DNA from: JACVRW01 sp963803085 | Lineage (GTDB): Bacteria; Actinomycetota; Thermoleophilia; Solirubrobacterales; Thermoleophilaceae | Direction of reading: 5' to 3' | Assembly (NCBI GenBank): GCA_963803085.1 | Contig: CAWDLE010000017.1 | Coordinates: 1 to 64,000 of the forward strand | DNA: 64,000 bases | Shown here: positions 9,239 through 18,254 of the stretch, in pieces | Numbering within the stretch: the first letter of the stretch is position 1 | Layout of the letters: each line of letters opens with the position of its first letter | The notes under the pieces: model-generated | Databases searched by the model: none | The model's input: only the letters and a program-made list of their open reading frames with translations | What the model was told of the DNA's origin: nothing | Made by a program: the position numbers and the translations under genes

Positions 9239-9709
9239 ATGACTGTTCGAGAGATGCTCGAGGCGCATCCGCAGCCGACCATTGGCGATCTCGATGCCCT
9301 CGTGAGCTGTATCGAGGCGTGCCTCGAGTGCACCAACGCGTGCACAACGTGTGCCGACGCCGACCTTGGTGAGAGCGATGTGACGGCGGATGATCCGCTG
9401 CATTCGTCGTTGCCTCGACTGCGCCGATTCGTGCGGCGCTACCGGCCGTATCGTGGCCCGCCAGACCGAGCCGGATCTCGACGTCGTCCGCGCGGCGGGA
9501 ACCCTGGCGTCAGGGCCGGCGGCCTCGGGATCGCGTCGAAGCTCGTGTGCGACGCCGTCGGACCTCGAGAGCTTGCGTGGCTGCCGTGTTCGCCTGTCCG
9601 ACGGAGTGGCGAGCGCCACGCCGCGCACCACGAGCACTGCCGCATCTGCGCCGAGGTATGCGCCCGCTGCGAGCAGGCATGCAACGACCTGCTCGCGTCG
9701 ATCGGCTGA
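9239..9709 (+). pseudogene. DUF326 four-helix Cys-rich (Csp-like copper-binding) protein, multiply frameshifted
   Basis: An ATG frame gives CIEACLECTNACTTCADADLG. After a +1 break near 9389 the next frame gives MIRCIRRCLDCADSCGATG. After a poorly readable stretch (about 9500-9600) the original frame returns with HHEHCRICAEVCARCEQACN. Regularly spaced CxxxC/CxxC helices and the His-rich HAAHHEHC match DUF326, the family of cytosolic or exported copper-storage proteins (Csp). At least three indels are needed to rebuild one frame, so this is either sequencing noise or a decaying gene. A Cu(I)-storage role is from the family. Confidence 0.6.
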
Positions 9710-9748
9710 GGCGAGCACGACATCGGCGGTTCGATCCTCGCGTCGGCT

Positions 9749-10516
9749 TCAGGCCTTGCCGCGCACGGCGCACGCCGTCGCGCTCAGCGTGAACTGGCCG
9801 GCCGGCTCGCCCAGACCCTTGAAGAGCTCGGTGCGCAGCTGCTCGCGTTGCCCCGAATCGAGCTTCGCCAGGTACGCCCCGGCCGGGCCCACTCCGTAGG
9901 TGAACGGCTCCCAGAGGTCGTCGAAGCCGGTGTAGCCAGTCTCGACGGTCAGGTGGTCCGTATCCACGTCGTTCAGCCCGACGCGCTGCCAGAGCTCTTC
10001 CAGCTCCTCGACGCTCCGGTAGCGCATCGTGCTTGCCTCGTCCGGGGCACCCGAGTCGAGCCGTCGCGCGGCGTCCCAGAAGCCGCGCAGCATCTGCATG
10101 TCCTCGCCGTAGGACCAGGTGCAGGCCGCGACCACGCCGCCCGGTCGCGTCACCCGCCGCATCTCCGACACGCCTGCGTCGGCGTCACGCATGAAGTTCA
10201 CCACGAGCTGGGAGAGCGCTGCGTCGAACCGGTCGTCCTCCCACGGAAGCTCCTCGGCGGCGGCCTGCCGCACGTCCGCGCCCGGCACCCGCTCGGTGGC
10301 GGCGACCACGAACGGCTCCGACGGATCCGCCGCCGCGACGTTCCCAGCGCCCACCCGCTCCACCAAGCGCTCGGTGAGCGCGCCGGGACCGCAGCCCACG
10401 TCGGCTACCGCCATTCCCGGCTCGACCCCGGCGAACTCGATCAGCCGCGGCCCCAGCTCGCGCGAGTAGCGCCCCATGAAGCGGTCGTACTTGTCACCGG
10501 CGACAGCGAAGCTCAT
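9749..10516 (-). CDS. Class I SAM-dependent methyltransferase
   Basis: A 255-residue cytoplasmic protein. I choose ATG at 10516 (SFAVAGDKYDRFMGRYS); a TTG lies four codons upstream. Motif I is VADVGCGPGALTERLV, the acidic post-motif is AADPSEPF, and the later FDAALSQLVVNFM and MRRVTRPGGVVAA segments are motifs II/III of the UbiE/Methyltransf_11 type. The acceptor substrate is unknown. Confidence 0.88.
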   Translation of the reverse strand: MSFAVAGDKYDRFMGRYSRELGPRLIEFAGVEPGMAVADVGCGPGALTERLVERVGAGNVAAADPSEPFVVAATERVPGADVRQAAAEELPWEDDRFDAALSQLVVNFMRDADAGVSEMRRVTRPGGVVAACTWSYGEDMQMLRGFWDAARRLDSGAPDEASTMRYRSVEELEELWQRVGLNDVDTDHLTVETGYTGFDDLWEPFTYGVGPAGAYLAKLDSGQREQLRTELFKGLGEPAGQFTLSATACAVRGKA

Positions 10517-10573
10517 GGGGCTATTCAAACCGAGTTGCGTCCGGGCGTAAAGACGCGGCGAGTCCCCCCGGAC

Positions 10574-12308
10574 TCAGCCGAAGGTGAACGCGTAGCCGGA
10601 CACGTCGGGGTCGAGGTTCAGCGTCAGCCGGTGGCGCTCGGCGCGGGGCAGGTCGACCAGCTCGTACAGACGCTGGCGCTCGACGCTCACGCGACCTGCG
10701 TGCACGTCGCGGCCGGCGACTCGCGCCGATATCGGGCGGCCGTCGAGCAGCACGTGGACCGCCCTTGGCACACGCGCGCGCGAGCCGAGCACCAGATACA
10801 CGTGACGCGCCCCGAAATCGAGCTCGAGCTGCGCGTTCGCCAGCGAGGTCGCCGACTCGTCGCCGATCTTCCAGCGCCCGCCGTACCCGAGTTCGTCGGG
10901 GCGCAGCTCACTGGGCTGCTGGTACTCCTGAGTCCCCGGCCGGATCGGTCCGTTGGCGAACCGCTCCGCGCGCGCGGCTCCCAGATAGGTCTCCGGAGTC
11001 GTGACGCCCGGTGAGGCCGTCGGGCCGCGGGCGCCGGCCCGCGCGCCCGGGCGCCGGCCCTCCTCCTGGAGCAGCTCGCGGATCACGTCCTCCTTCTCGC
11101 CGTAGTCGCCCTCGCCGAAATGGACGTAGCGCACGCGACCTTCGCCATCCAGGAAATACGAGGCCGGCCAGTACTGGTTCTGGTACGCGTTCCAGACCGC
11201 TTGGTCGTTGTCCTGGACCACCGGATAGCGAAGGTGGTTCTGGGCGATCGCGTCGCGCACGTTCGACTCGTCGCGCTCGAACGGGAACTCGGGCGTGTGC
11301 ACGCCGACGATCACGAGCCCGGCCTTCCGGTAGCGCTGGTCCCACGCCTTCAGGTACGGCAGCGTGCGGATGCAGTTGATGCAGGTGTAGGTCCAGAAGT
11401 CCACGAGGACGGGATGGCCGCGCAGCTTGGCGAGCGTGAGCGCTCGCCCGCCGGCGGTGTTGAACCAGGTCTGAGTGCCCGCGAAATCGGGCGCGTTGCC
11501 CAGCACCGGCAGCGGAGCTCCCGTGGCGTGAGGCCGCGCGCGATTGTCGGGACGGCGGTCACCGCGGAGGTCGGCCAGGCGGCTCTTCGCCGCGCCGCTC
11601 TCCTCGAGCTCCTTCGACGGGTTCACGAGGAACGCCGGCAGGTCGTTGGCGATGGCCGTCTGGAAGCGCAGGTCGTAGTCGCCCAGCATCAGCAGCGGCC
11701 ACCATCACCATCACCGCCCCGGTGGCGAGCTGGAGCCGCGCGCTCTGCCCGGACAGCCGCCGCGTGAGCCGCCGGCCGCCGATCATCAGCGCGTAGAGCA
11801 CCACCGCCGTGCCGATGCCGTAGGCCAGCGCCACGGCGAGTCGCCCCGCCGTGAAGGTCTGCGCCGCAGACACGGTGATCACCCCGGCGAGGATCGGCCC
11901 GGCGCAGGGCGCGTATACGAGCCCGAGGCTGAGGCCGAGCACGAGCCCCGACCCGAACCCCTCGCCCGAGCCGGCGGGCCGCCGGGCGCGCGCCGGCACG
12001 AGCCTGCCCAGAGCCGCCTCGAGGCGGGCGCCCAGACGCGGGATGAGGAGCGAGAGGCCGAACACGAGCAGCACGGCGATCGCCAGCGTCCGAACGAAAT
12101 CGTCAGGCAGCCCGAGCGCGTCTATGACATAGACGAGGGCGACCGTCGCGAACGTGAACGACAGCGCGAGCCCGGTGACCACGCCGAGTGGCCTCCGCCG
12201 CCCGCCGGTCACGCCGGCCGAGAGCGCCACGGGCAGCACGGGCAGCACACATGGCGACACCGCGGTCGCCGCACCGGCGACAAACGCGAAGACGATCAGG
12301 AGTGCCAC
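10574..12308 (-). CDS. dipZ: DipZ-like thiol-disulfide protein: CcdA membrane domain plus thioredoxin domain (frameshifted)
   Basis: A GTG start at 12308 opens a CcdA/DsbD-type membrane domain with the conserved cysteines in SPCVLPVLP and APCAGPILAG. A +1 frameshift near 11694 separates it from a 370-residue second half; removing one base gives 577 residues, as in DipZ proteins. The second half has a thioredoxin-like domain with active site WTYTCINCIRTLP, then PASYFLDGEGRVRYVHFGEG, and a C-terminal beta-rich domain. It should carry electrons from cytoplasmic thioredoxin across the membrane to extracytoplasmic thiols. As sequenced it reads as two overlapping genes. Confidence 0.85.
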
Positions 12309-12363
12309 GCGAGGGAGGGTGGCAGGCCGTCACAGGCGTTCGCTGGGCGCGGCCCAGCCTGCG

Positions 12364-13463
12364 TCAGGCCGCGACGAGCAGCGGCTGCCGCAGGCAGGCG
12401 GCGAGCGCTTCCACGACGTCCGGGTCGAACTGCGTCCCGGCGTGCCGCCTGAAGCTCGCTGAGCGCGGCGTCGATCTCGATGGCGTCGCGGTGGGCCCAG
12501 CGCTTCGTCATCACCCCGTACGCGCCGCACGCGGAGACGATCCGGCTGGCCATCGGGATCTGGTCGCCGCTCAGCCCGTACGGATAGCCCTGGCCGTCGG
12601 GCCGCTCGTGGTGGAGCCGAACGATCAGCGCCACGGCTTCGAGGCCGGGCACGCGCGCCACCATCTCCGCGCCCCACTCGGGATGGCGGCGAATCAGCCG
12701 GCGCTCCTGCGGGTTGAGCCGCCCGGGCTTGTGGAGCACGCTCGCCGGCACACGCAGCTTGCCGACGTCGTGCACGAGCGCGGCCAGCTCCACCTCGACG
12801 AGGTCCGCGGCGCTCAGGTTCAGCCGGGCCGCCACGTCACGTGCCGTCGCGGCGACCTCCAGCGAGTGCCGGTAGGTGTCGCCGTCGGCCGCCGCGAGCG
12901 CCTGGACGAGCGCGCGGATCTCCGGCTCGGAGTCGCCAAGGCTCAGCTGGTGGCCGGCGTGGTGGCCCAGCATCTCGCCGACCAGTCCGGCGACCTCGTC
13001 GAGCAGGTCGCGCTCGCGCCGCTCGAGCCTGCGGTCGTCGTGCGCCCCGCCCAGGCAGATCGTCCCGCGCTCCCGGCCTCCCACGTGGACCGTCGCCGAG
13101 GCGACGCTCGGGGAGGCGGCCGTCGCGGCGGACGTCACCATTCGCCGGCCAATCAGATCCGGATCGGTGCCCGCACCCGCCACGGCGGCCAACGGCCCGC
13201 TCAGGTCCGGGGGACTCACCAGGATCCAAGCGCTCTCAAATCCGAGCACGGTCCGCGCGTGCTCCGCCAGGCGCTCGAGCACCACCCCGGAATAGCCGAG
13301 CCGCTGGGGGGAGGGCACGCGGACGCGACTGCTGGCGGCGGGCTCGAGCGGGCGGACTGGCAAGGCGTTCGCTCCGCGCTGAGACGGTGAGCAACGGCAG
13401 AATGAAGAGATAGGCGAGCAGGCTGACTCCGACCCACCCTGCCAGCACGTATACGAAGATCAC
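12364..13463 (-). CDS. HD-GYP c-di-GMP phosphodiesterase with GAF-like domain (frameshifted)
   Basis: The core starts at TTG 13363 and reads 332 residues after one +1 break near 12448, where LSELQ continues as RHAGTQFDPDVVEAL and ends LLVAA. A GAF-like domain (about 25-130) precedes an HD domain with HSLEVA, HDVGK, HPEWG, HHERPDGQGYP and the GYP loop, diagnostic of HD-GYP enzymes that hydrolyse c-di-GMP. A membrane helix in the adjacent frame upstream (GTG 13463, FVYVLAGWVGVSLLAYLFIL, with GGGGAGG-like Shine-Dalgarno) may be its true N-terminus, joined by another +1 error near 13320; that extension is inference. It lies 55 bases upstream of dipZ on the same strand. Confidence 0.8.
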
Positions 13464-13520
13464 GACCTGCGAGGCCTCCCCGTTGTGTACAACCACGCCT
13501 GTCCGCGCGGGAGTAAGACC

Positions 13521-13541
13521 CTTGACCGACCCGCGGTCAAG
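13521..13541. promoter_or_regulatory. Perfect 8-bp inverted repeat
   Basis: CTTGACCG and CGGTCAAG flank a five-base spacer, about 60 bases upstream of the proposed HD-GYP start. The half-site size and spacing fit a dimeric repressor operator. It could also form a small RNA hairpin, but no U-tract follows. Confidence 0.4.
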
Positions 13542-13581
13542 CGCAATCGCCCTCTGCACGGGTCTTGTGGAGCTTTGGGCT

Positions 13582-13630
13582 CGGAACTCCTCGGAACTAC
13601 GGAACTACGCGGAACTAACTACCCGGAACT
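13582..13630. repeat. Five direct repeats of CGGAACT
   Basis: CGGAACT occurs at 13582, 13592, 13600, 13610 and 13624, mostly as CGGAACTA. Copies are 8-14 bases apart, close to one helical turn for several. They lie between the HD-GYP region and the 3' end of the SnoaL gene, so they are not in a coding sequence I can support. They may be an iteron-like protein binding array or a slipped-strand expansion. Confidence 0.7.
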
Positions 13631-13632
13631 AA

Positions 13633-14071
13633 CTAACCCGCGCGAGGCTCCCAGTCGACCTCGTCCACGAGGCCGTCCCGGAAGTGGTACTTCCAACTGA
13701 TCTTCGTCTCGGCGAACGACCCGTCCGGGCGCCTCACGCGGATCGAGCCGCGTACGACAACCGAATCCGTCGGTGGCCTCAAACGACTTCGCGCGCGGCT
13801 GCGGCTTGTAACCGCTCTGAACGGCCGTCTGGAAGAAGTCGCGGATCGCCTCTGTCCCGCGAAGCAGCTCGTGCTGGCCCGCGCCGAACGAGCCAGGTCC
13901 CGTGCCCACGTAGGTGCGCATCTCCACGTCCTCATGGCAGATCGTGATCAGCTCGTCGACGCCGGCGAGCGTGCCCTCGGCCGCCATCCGGTCGTAGACA
14001 CGCCGGACTGCCGCAAGGTCGGGTGTTGAGGCTGTGCCCATCACCGTTCGGAGATCGTCGTGCGCGTCCAT
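13633..14071 (-). CDS. SnoaL-like (NTF2 fold) protein (frameshifted)
   Basis: An ATG start at 14071 gives LAAVRRVYDRMAAEG, ELITICHEDVEMRTYVG and LLRGTEAIRDFFQTA, the helix-then-sheet layout of a SnoaL/NTF2-like domain. A +1 break in a G run near 13762 (EATDG) must be corrected to continue as SVVVRGSIRVRRPDGSF and KISWKYHFRDGLVDEVDWEP, giving 145 residues. Such proteins include cyclases, isomerases and non-catalytic ligand binders; no specific reaction can be claimed. Confidence 0.7.
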
Positions 14072-14206
14072 GCATGGGCGAGTGTCGCAGGATCTGGCGG
14101 CGCCGCCTTAGCGGAATCGCGCCGCTAGACTGAATTTCGTCCTCGCGGCCGCGCGCGGCTCGTCCGTGTGCCCCCGGCCGCCCCCCAACTACCTTCCGAA
14201 GGAGCC

Positions 14207-14371
14207 ATGGCTCGCGGAGACGTTCGTATCGCCGTGACCCTCGCATGCGAGGAGTGCAAGCGGCGGAACTACCAAACCGAGAAGTCGAAGCGCAACAACC
14301 CGGATCGGGTTGAGCTTCGCAAGTACTGCCGCTGGTGCGGCAAGCACACGCCTCACAAGGAGACGCGCTGA
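14207..14371 (+). CDS. rpmG: 50S ribosomal protein L33
   Basis: A 54-residue protein starting at ATG 14207 after GAAGGAG. It has the L33 fold sequence with a zinc ribbon: CEECKRRNY and CRWCGKH. It is the first gene of the rpmG-secE-nusG-rplKAJL run. A TAGACT element about 80 bases upstream (14126) may be a -10 box. Zinc-binding Cys pairs imply a C+ type L33. Confidence 0.95.
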   Translation: MARGDVRIAVTLACEECKRRNYQTEKSKRNNPDRVELRKYCRWCGKHTPHKETR

Positions 14372-14374
14372 TCC

Positions 14375-14623
14375 GTGGCGCGTGATCGCCAGCGTTCAAA
14401 GCAGCGCCAGGCCGAGCGCCGGGCGCGCCGGCTCGAGCAGCAGGGTGCTGAGGTTCCGCCCGATCTGGGCGGTCCCGCCGTCGATCCCGAACTCGCTGTC
14501 GGAGCTCCTCCCGAGGAGGAGGGCCGCACCGACTTCGTGGTCGAGGGCGAGCACGAGCTGCTCGACCGCGACGACTCTGAACCACCGGTCTCGGAGAGGC
14601 CGCCGCGACCCGATCATGGGTGA
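14375..14623 (+). CDS. Basic/acidic N-terminal segment, probably of SecE
   Basis: This frame starts three bases after the L33 stop (RDRQRSKQRQAERRARRLEQ), then becomes acidic and ends at 14623, overlapping the SecE core frame by eight bases in the +1 register. Joined by removing one base, the two make a 219-residue SecE with a charged N-terminal extension. As this region of the window has many +1 breaks, one gene is more likely than two. If genuine on its own it is an unrecognised 82-residue protein. Confidence 0.5.
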   Translation: MARDRQRSKQRQAERRARRLEQQGAEVPPDLGGPAVDPELAVGAPPEEEGRTDFVVEGEHELLDRDDSEPPVSERPPRPDHG

Positions 14624-15035
14624 CCGGCCTGGGGTCGTTCATGACCCCGACGGGGTCGACGCGCCGCCCGCCTCCGAGGAGGAGGCGATGCGCGAGATCG
14701 AGGACTGGGAGGTCGCGGACAGGGATTCGCCCGACTACGCCAAGGACTTCGCCGAAGACGACATGGTCGACGGCCAGGCACCGACCGGCAAGGGCGAGTC
14801 CGGCTACGCGGTCAAGGGCCGTCGCGGCCGCGCGGACCACGAGGCGCACAGGGACCGCCCGCGTGTCGTACAGTTCCTGATCGCAGTTTGGGCCGAGCTC
14901 CAGCGCGTCCAGTGGCCGAACCGCCAGGCGATGGTCACTCTCACAGGCGTGGTGCTCGGCTTCGTTCTGATCGCGGGCGGGTACCTGGGCCTGCTGGACG
15001 CGATCTTCTCCGAGCTGATTCAGGCAATCCTCTAG
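14616..15035 (+). CDS. secE: Preprotein translocase subunit SecE
   Basis: ATG at 14616 gives 139 residues. The C-terminal 60 are diagnostic: FLIAVWAELQRVQWPNRQAM, the amphipathic helix of SecE, followed by a single membrane helix VVLGFVLIAGGYLGLLDAIF. The long acidic N-terminal part (EEEAMREIEDWEVAD) is not part of canonical SecE. It is a partner of SecY in the Sec channel. Located between rpmG and nusG as usual. The start is uncertain because the preceding frame is probably the true N-terminus. Confidence 0.9.
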   Translation: MGDRPGVVHDPDGVDAPPASEEEAMREIEDWEVADRDSPDYAKDFAEDDMVDGQAPTGKGESGYAVKGRRGRADHEAHRDRPRVVQFLIAVWAELQRVQWPNRQAMVTLTGVVLGFVLIAGGYLGLLDAIFSELIQAIL

Positions 15036-15053
15036 AGGCCGAGGCCCCACACG

Positions 15054-15575
15054 ATGTTTCGTTGGTACGCAGTCAACACCTACTCCGGGCACGAGAACAA
15101 GGTCAAGCAGAACCTTGAGCATCGACGCATCTCGCTTGGCCAGGAAAACAACATTCGCCAGATCGTCATCCCCACCGAGCAGGTGCAGGAGATGAAGGAC
15201 GGGCAGAAGCAGACGAAAGAGCAGCGGACGATGCCCGGCTACCTGCTCGTGAACATGAACCTCACCGACGACTCCTGGCAGCTCGTCAAGAACACGCCCG
15301 GCGTGACCGGCTTCGTGGGCGCGGCGCAGAACCCCGTGCCGCTGAACCAGGCCGAGGTCGATCGCCTGCTCCACCGCGAGACGGCCGAGCGCCCGCGCAC
15401 ACGCGCGCAGTTCTCGATCGGCGAGTCGGTGAAGGTCGTGTCGGGCCCGCTGTCGGACTTCTCCGGCGAGATCTCCGAGATCAACGAGGACGCAGCTAAG
15501 CTGAAGGTGCTCGTCTCGATCTTCGGCCGGGAGACGCCGGTCGAGGTCGGGTTCGACCAGGTCAAGAAGATCTAG
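15054..15575 (+). CDS. nusG: Transcription termination/antitermination factor NusG
   Basis: A 173-residue protein. The NGN domain opens with FRWYAVNTYSGHENKVKQNL and contains MPGYLLVNMNLTDDSW and VKNTPGVTGFVG. The C-terminal KOW domain reads GESVKVVSGPLSDFSGEISE. It binds the RNA polymerase clamp and couples to Rho or S10. No extra insertion as seen in some actinobacterial NusG. It is followed after 13 bases by rplK. Confidence 0.97.
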   Translation: MFRWYAVNTYSGHENKVKQNLEHRRISLGQENNIRQIVIPTEQVQEMKDGQKQTKEQRTMPGYLLVNMNLTDDSWQLVKNTPGVTGFVGAAQNPVPLNQAEVDRLLHRETAERPRTRAQFSIGESVKVVSGPLSDFSGEISEINEDAAKLKVLVSIFGRETPVEVGFDQVKKI

Positions 15576-15588
15576 GCGCTTTCTCTTC

Positions 15589-16011
15589 ATGGCCAAGAAG
15601 GTCCTCACACTCATCAAGCTCCAGGTGCCCGGCGGGCAGGCCAATCCTGCCCCGCCGGTCGGCCCTGCGCTCGGCCAGCACGGCGTGAACATCATGGAGT
15701 TCTGCAAGGCGTTCAACGCCCAGACCCAGCAGGACACCGGCACGATCATCCCGGTCGAGATCACGGTCTTCGAGGACCGCTCGTTCACCTTCATCACCAA
15801 GACGCCGCCGGCCGCGGTGCTGATCAAGCAGGCGATCGGGCTCGACAAGGGCTCGGGCGAGCCGAACCGCAACAAGGTCGGCACGATCACGAAGGCGCAG
15901 GTGCGCCAGATCGCCGAGCAGAAGATGCCGGACCTGAACGCGAACGACGTCGATCAGGCGGCGAAGATCATCGAGGGCACCGCGCGCTCGATGGGCGTGG
16001 AGGTGAGGTAG
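15589..16011 (+). CDS. rplK: 50S ribosomal protein L11
   Basis: A 140-residue protein with the L11 N-domain LIKLQVPGGQANPAPPVGPA (proline-rich, thiostrepton-site side) and the RNA-binding C-domain ending with AAKIIEGTARSMGVEV. It forms the base of the L7/L12 stalk with 23S rRNA. It ends immediately before the rplA start, indicating translational coupling. Confidence 0.97.
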   Translation: MAKKVLTLIKLQVPGGQANPAPPVGPALGQHGVNIMEFCKAFNAQTQQDTGTIIPVEITVFEDRSFTFITKTPPAAVLIKQAIGLDKGSGEPNRNKVGTITKAQVRQIAEQKMPDLNANDVDQAAKIIEGTARSMGVEVR

Positions 16012-16735
16012 ATGCCGAAGCACGGGAAGCGCTACCGCGCGAACCTGGAGAAGGTCGACCGCGAGCACCACTACCCGCCCGCCGAGGCGGTTCACATCGT
16101 CAAGGAGTTCGAGACGGCGAAGTTCGACGAGACCGTCGAGGTGCACATCCGCACCGGGCTGAACGTGCGCCACGCCGACCAGCAGCTGCGCGGCACGATC
16201 TCGCTGCCGCACGGGCTCGGCAAGGAGATGACGGTCGCGGTCTTCGCCAAGGGCGACAAGGCCCGCGAGGCCGAGGAGGCCGGCGCCGACGTGGTTGGCG
16301 CCGAGGACCTCGCCGAGCGTGTCGAGGAGGGCTTCACCGACTTCGACGTGGCGATCGCGACGCCGGACATGATGCCGGTGGTCGGTCGGCTCGGCCGCGT
16401 GCTCGGTCCGCAGGGCAAGATGCCGAACCCCAAGGTCGGCACGGTCACGATGGACATCGCGAAGGCGGTGTCGGAGTCGAAGGCCGGGAAGATCGAGTAC
16501 CGCACCGACCGTCACGCGATCGTGCACCTGCCGATCGGCAAGACAAGCTTCGACGAGCAGGTGCTGCTCGAGAACTACGCCGCGCTGATGGACGAGATCA
16601 TGCGCGCGAAGCCGGCGTCGGCAAAGGGCCGCTACCTGCTACACGGTCACGCTCACCACGAGCATGAACCCGGGCGTGCGCGTGGACCCGGCGCGCACCC
16701 GCGACATCGTCGAGGACTCCGCCGCTGTAGCCTGA
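16012..16735 (+). CDS. rplA: 50S ribosomal protein L1 (frameshifted)
   Basis: ATG at 16012 directly follows the L11 stop. L1 signatures are FDETVEVHIRTGLNVRHADQ, the LPHGLGK loop, and VGRLGRVLGPQGKMPNPKVG. The frame breaks at GRYL (about 16639), where one extra base must be removed to continue as TVTLTTSMNPGVRVDPARTR and end at 16735 with 240 residues, the normal L1 length. As L1 is near-universal, the break is probably a sequence error. Confidence 0.95.
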
Positions 16736-16740
16736 CCCGT

Positions 16741-16850
16741 CACAGCTTTTCTGCCCGAGACCCCCGGCTGACTTTCGTAAGACCGGGGCAGGTGGAGCCG
16801 CCGACAGCATCTTGCTCCTCGTGCGTGCCCGCCTGGCAGCACACCAAAGG
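16741..16850 (+). ncRNA. Probable L10 leader
   Basis: The gap between rplA and rplJ has a CCCCGG/CCGGGG stem enclosing GACTTTCGTAAGA (about 16765-16790) and a further G/C-rich structured segment before the AAAGGAACGAG ribosome binding site. The position matches the L10 leader, to which L10-(L12)4 binds to repress its own operon. The identification rests on position and stems, not on a covariance match. Confidence 0.5.
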
Positions 16851-16856
16851 AACGAG

Positions 16857-17727
16857 ATGAACAGAGAACAAAAAGCAGCGGCCATCGAGGAGGTGGCCAC
16901 GCAGATCCAGGAGTCGGAGGCGGTATTCGCCGTCGACTACCGAGGGATCTCCGTGCCCCAGGCGGCCGAGCTGCGCACCCGGCTGATCGATGCCGGCGCG
17001 CGCTTCCGCGTGGTGAAGAACACGCTCACGCAGCGCGCGGCCGACCAGGCCGGCGTCGAGTCGCTCAAGGAGTTCCTCGAGGGGCCCGACCGCCTTCACC
17101 TTCGTGGTGGCCGACGGCGACGTGGCCCTGGCCGCGAAGGCCCTCGCCACCTTCCGCCGCGAGACCGACCTGCTCAGCTTCAAGGGCGGCATCATGGGCG
17201 GCGACCCGCTCACCGCCGAGCAGCTCGAGGCGTTGTCGCGCCTTCCGGCGCGCGACGTCCTCCACACCCAGCTCGTAGTCATGATCGCCTCGCCGATCAC
17301 CGGACTCGTCCGGACGCTGAACGCGCTGATCGCCGGACTGGCGATCCAGCTGGGCCAGATCGCCGAGCAGGGCCTGGTGGGCGGAGACGCCCCGGCCGCG
17401 GAGGCGGAGGCCGGCCGCGGAAGCGGAGGAGGCTCCGGCTGCGGAGGAGGCTGCGGCCGGAGGAGGCCCCGGCTGCGGAAGCGGAGGCTCCGGCTGCGGA
17501 GGAGGCTCCTGCCGAGGAGGCTCCGCGCCGGAGGAGGAGCTCCGGCTGCGGACGAGGAGGCTCCGGCCGAGGAGGCCGCTGCCGAGGAGGCTCCGGCCGA
17601 GGAAGAGGCTCCGGCCGAGGAAGCTGAGGAACCGGCCGCTGAGGCGGCCGAGGAGCCTGCGGCGGACGCCGCGGGCGATGAATCTGAGACCACTGATGCG
17701 CCCTCCGAGGGCGACGCGAAGGAGTAA
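16857..17727 (+). CDS. rplJ: 50S ribosomal protein L10 with acidic tail (frameshifted)
   Basis: ATG at 16857. The L10 core reads NREQKAAAIEEVATQIQE, VFAVDYRGISVPQAAELR and RFRVVKNTLTQRA, then breaks at about 17090, where removal of one base from a C run gives TAFTFVVADGDVALAAKAL and ITGLVRTLNALI. The core ends near residue 175. The tail is Ala/Glu/Pro-rich (EEAPAEEAAAEEAPAEE). Between 17400 and 17545 the direct frame gives a spurious Gly/Arg-rich stretch; three further +1 insertions account for it, since the neighbouring frames read continuous AAEAEEAPAAEE-type sequence. L10 anchors L7/L12 dimers. Confidence 0.92.
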
Positions 17728-17736
17728 GGAGGGCCC

Positions 17737-18114
17737 ATGGCCACTGCTGCAGATCTGATCGAAGAGATCAAGAAGATGTCAGTCCTCGAGCTGTCTGAGT
17801 TGATCAAGGCACTCGAGGAGGAGTTCGGCGTGTCGGCTCAGGCCGTCGCGGCCGCCGCACCGGCCGCCGCCGCAGGCGACGGCGGTGCCGCCGAGGAGGC
17901 CTCGTCCACCGTGGACGTCGTCCTCACCGGCGCCGGCGACAAGAAGATCCAGGTGATCAAGGTCGTGCGCGCCGCGACCGGCCTCGGCCTCAAGGAGGCC
18001 AAGGCGCTCGTCGACGAGGCCCCCAAGCCCGTCAAGGAGGGCGTCGACCGCGAGGAAGGCGAGAAGCTCCTGAACGAGCTCAAGGAGGCTGGCGCCGAGG
18101 TCGAGCTGAAGTAG
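17737..18114 (+). CDS. rplL: 50S ribosomal protein L7/L12
   Basis: A 125-residue protein with a strong AAGGAGG ribosome binding site. The N-terminal dimerisation helix pair (DLIEEIKKMSVLELSELIKA) is followed by an Ala-rich hinge and the C-terminal domain KKIQVIKVVRAATGLGLKEA, ending GAEVELK. It recruits translational GTPases. It is the last gene before a strong terminator hairpin. Confidence 0.97.
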   Translation: MATAADLIEEIKKMSVLELSELIKALEEEFGVSAQAVAAAAPAAAAGDGGAAEEASSTVDVVLTGAGDKKIQVIKVVRAATGLGLKEAKALVDEAPKPVKEGVDREEGEKLLNELKEAGAEVELK

Positions 18115-18135
18115 CTCGCTGGTCGCAGAGTTGTC

Positions 18136-18167
18136 ACAGAGGGGCCGCCATCGTGCGGCCCCTCTGT
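18136..18167 (+). terminator. Hairpin after rplL
   Basis: A perfect 13-bp stem, ACAGAGGGGCCGC paired with GCGGCCCCTCTGT, with loop CATCGT, lies 20 bases after the L7/L12 stop. The following sequence (CGTTCCGG) has no real U-tract, so termination efficiency is uncertain, but position and stem strength support an rplKAJL terminator. Confidence 0.75.
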
Positions 18168-18254
18168 CGTTCCGGCTCTGATCGGGGGTTCCGTCACTTC
18201 TCCACGATATGCGCGGGTTAACGCCGGAACCCCCCGCGTTTGCCGGGAATTGGT

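Noticed and set aside
13582..13630. CRISPR array
   Set aside because: Repeats are seven to eight bases with almost no spacer and no cas genes nearby.
17430..17545. RGG-like domain in L10
   Set aside because: It is an out-of-frame reading of an Ala/Glu/Pro repeat, as shown by continuity in the other frames.
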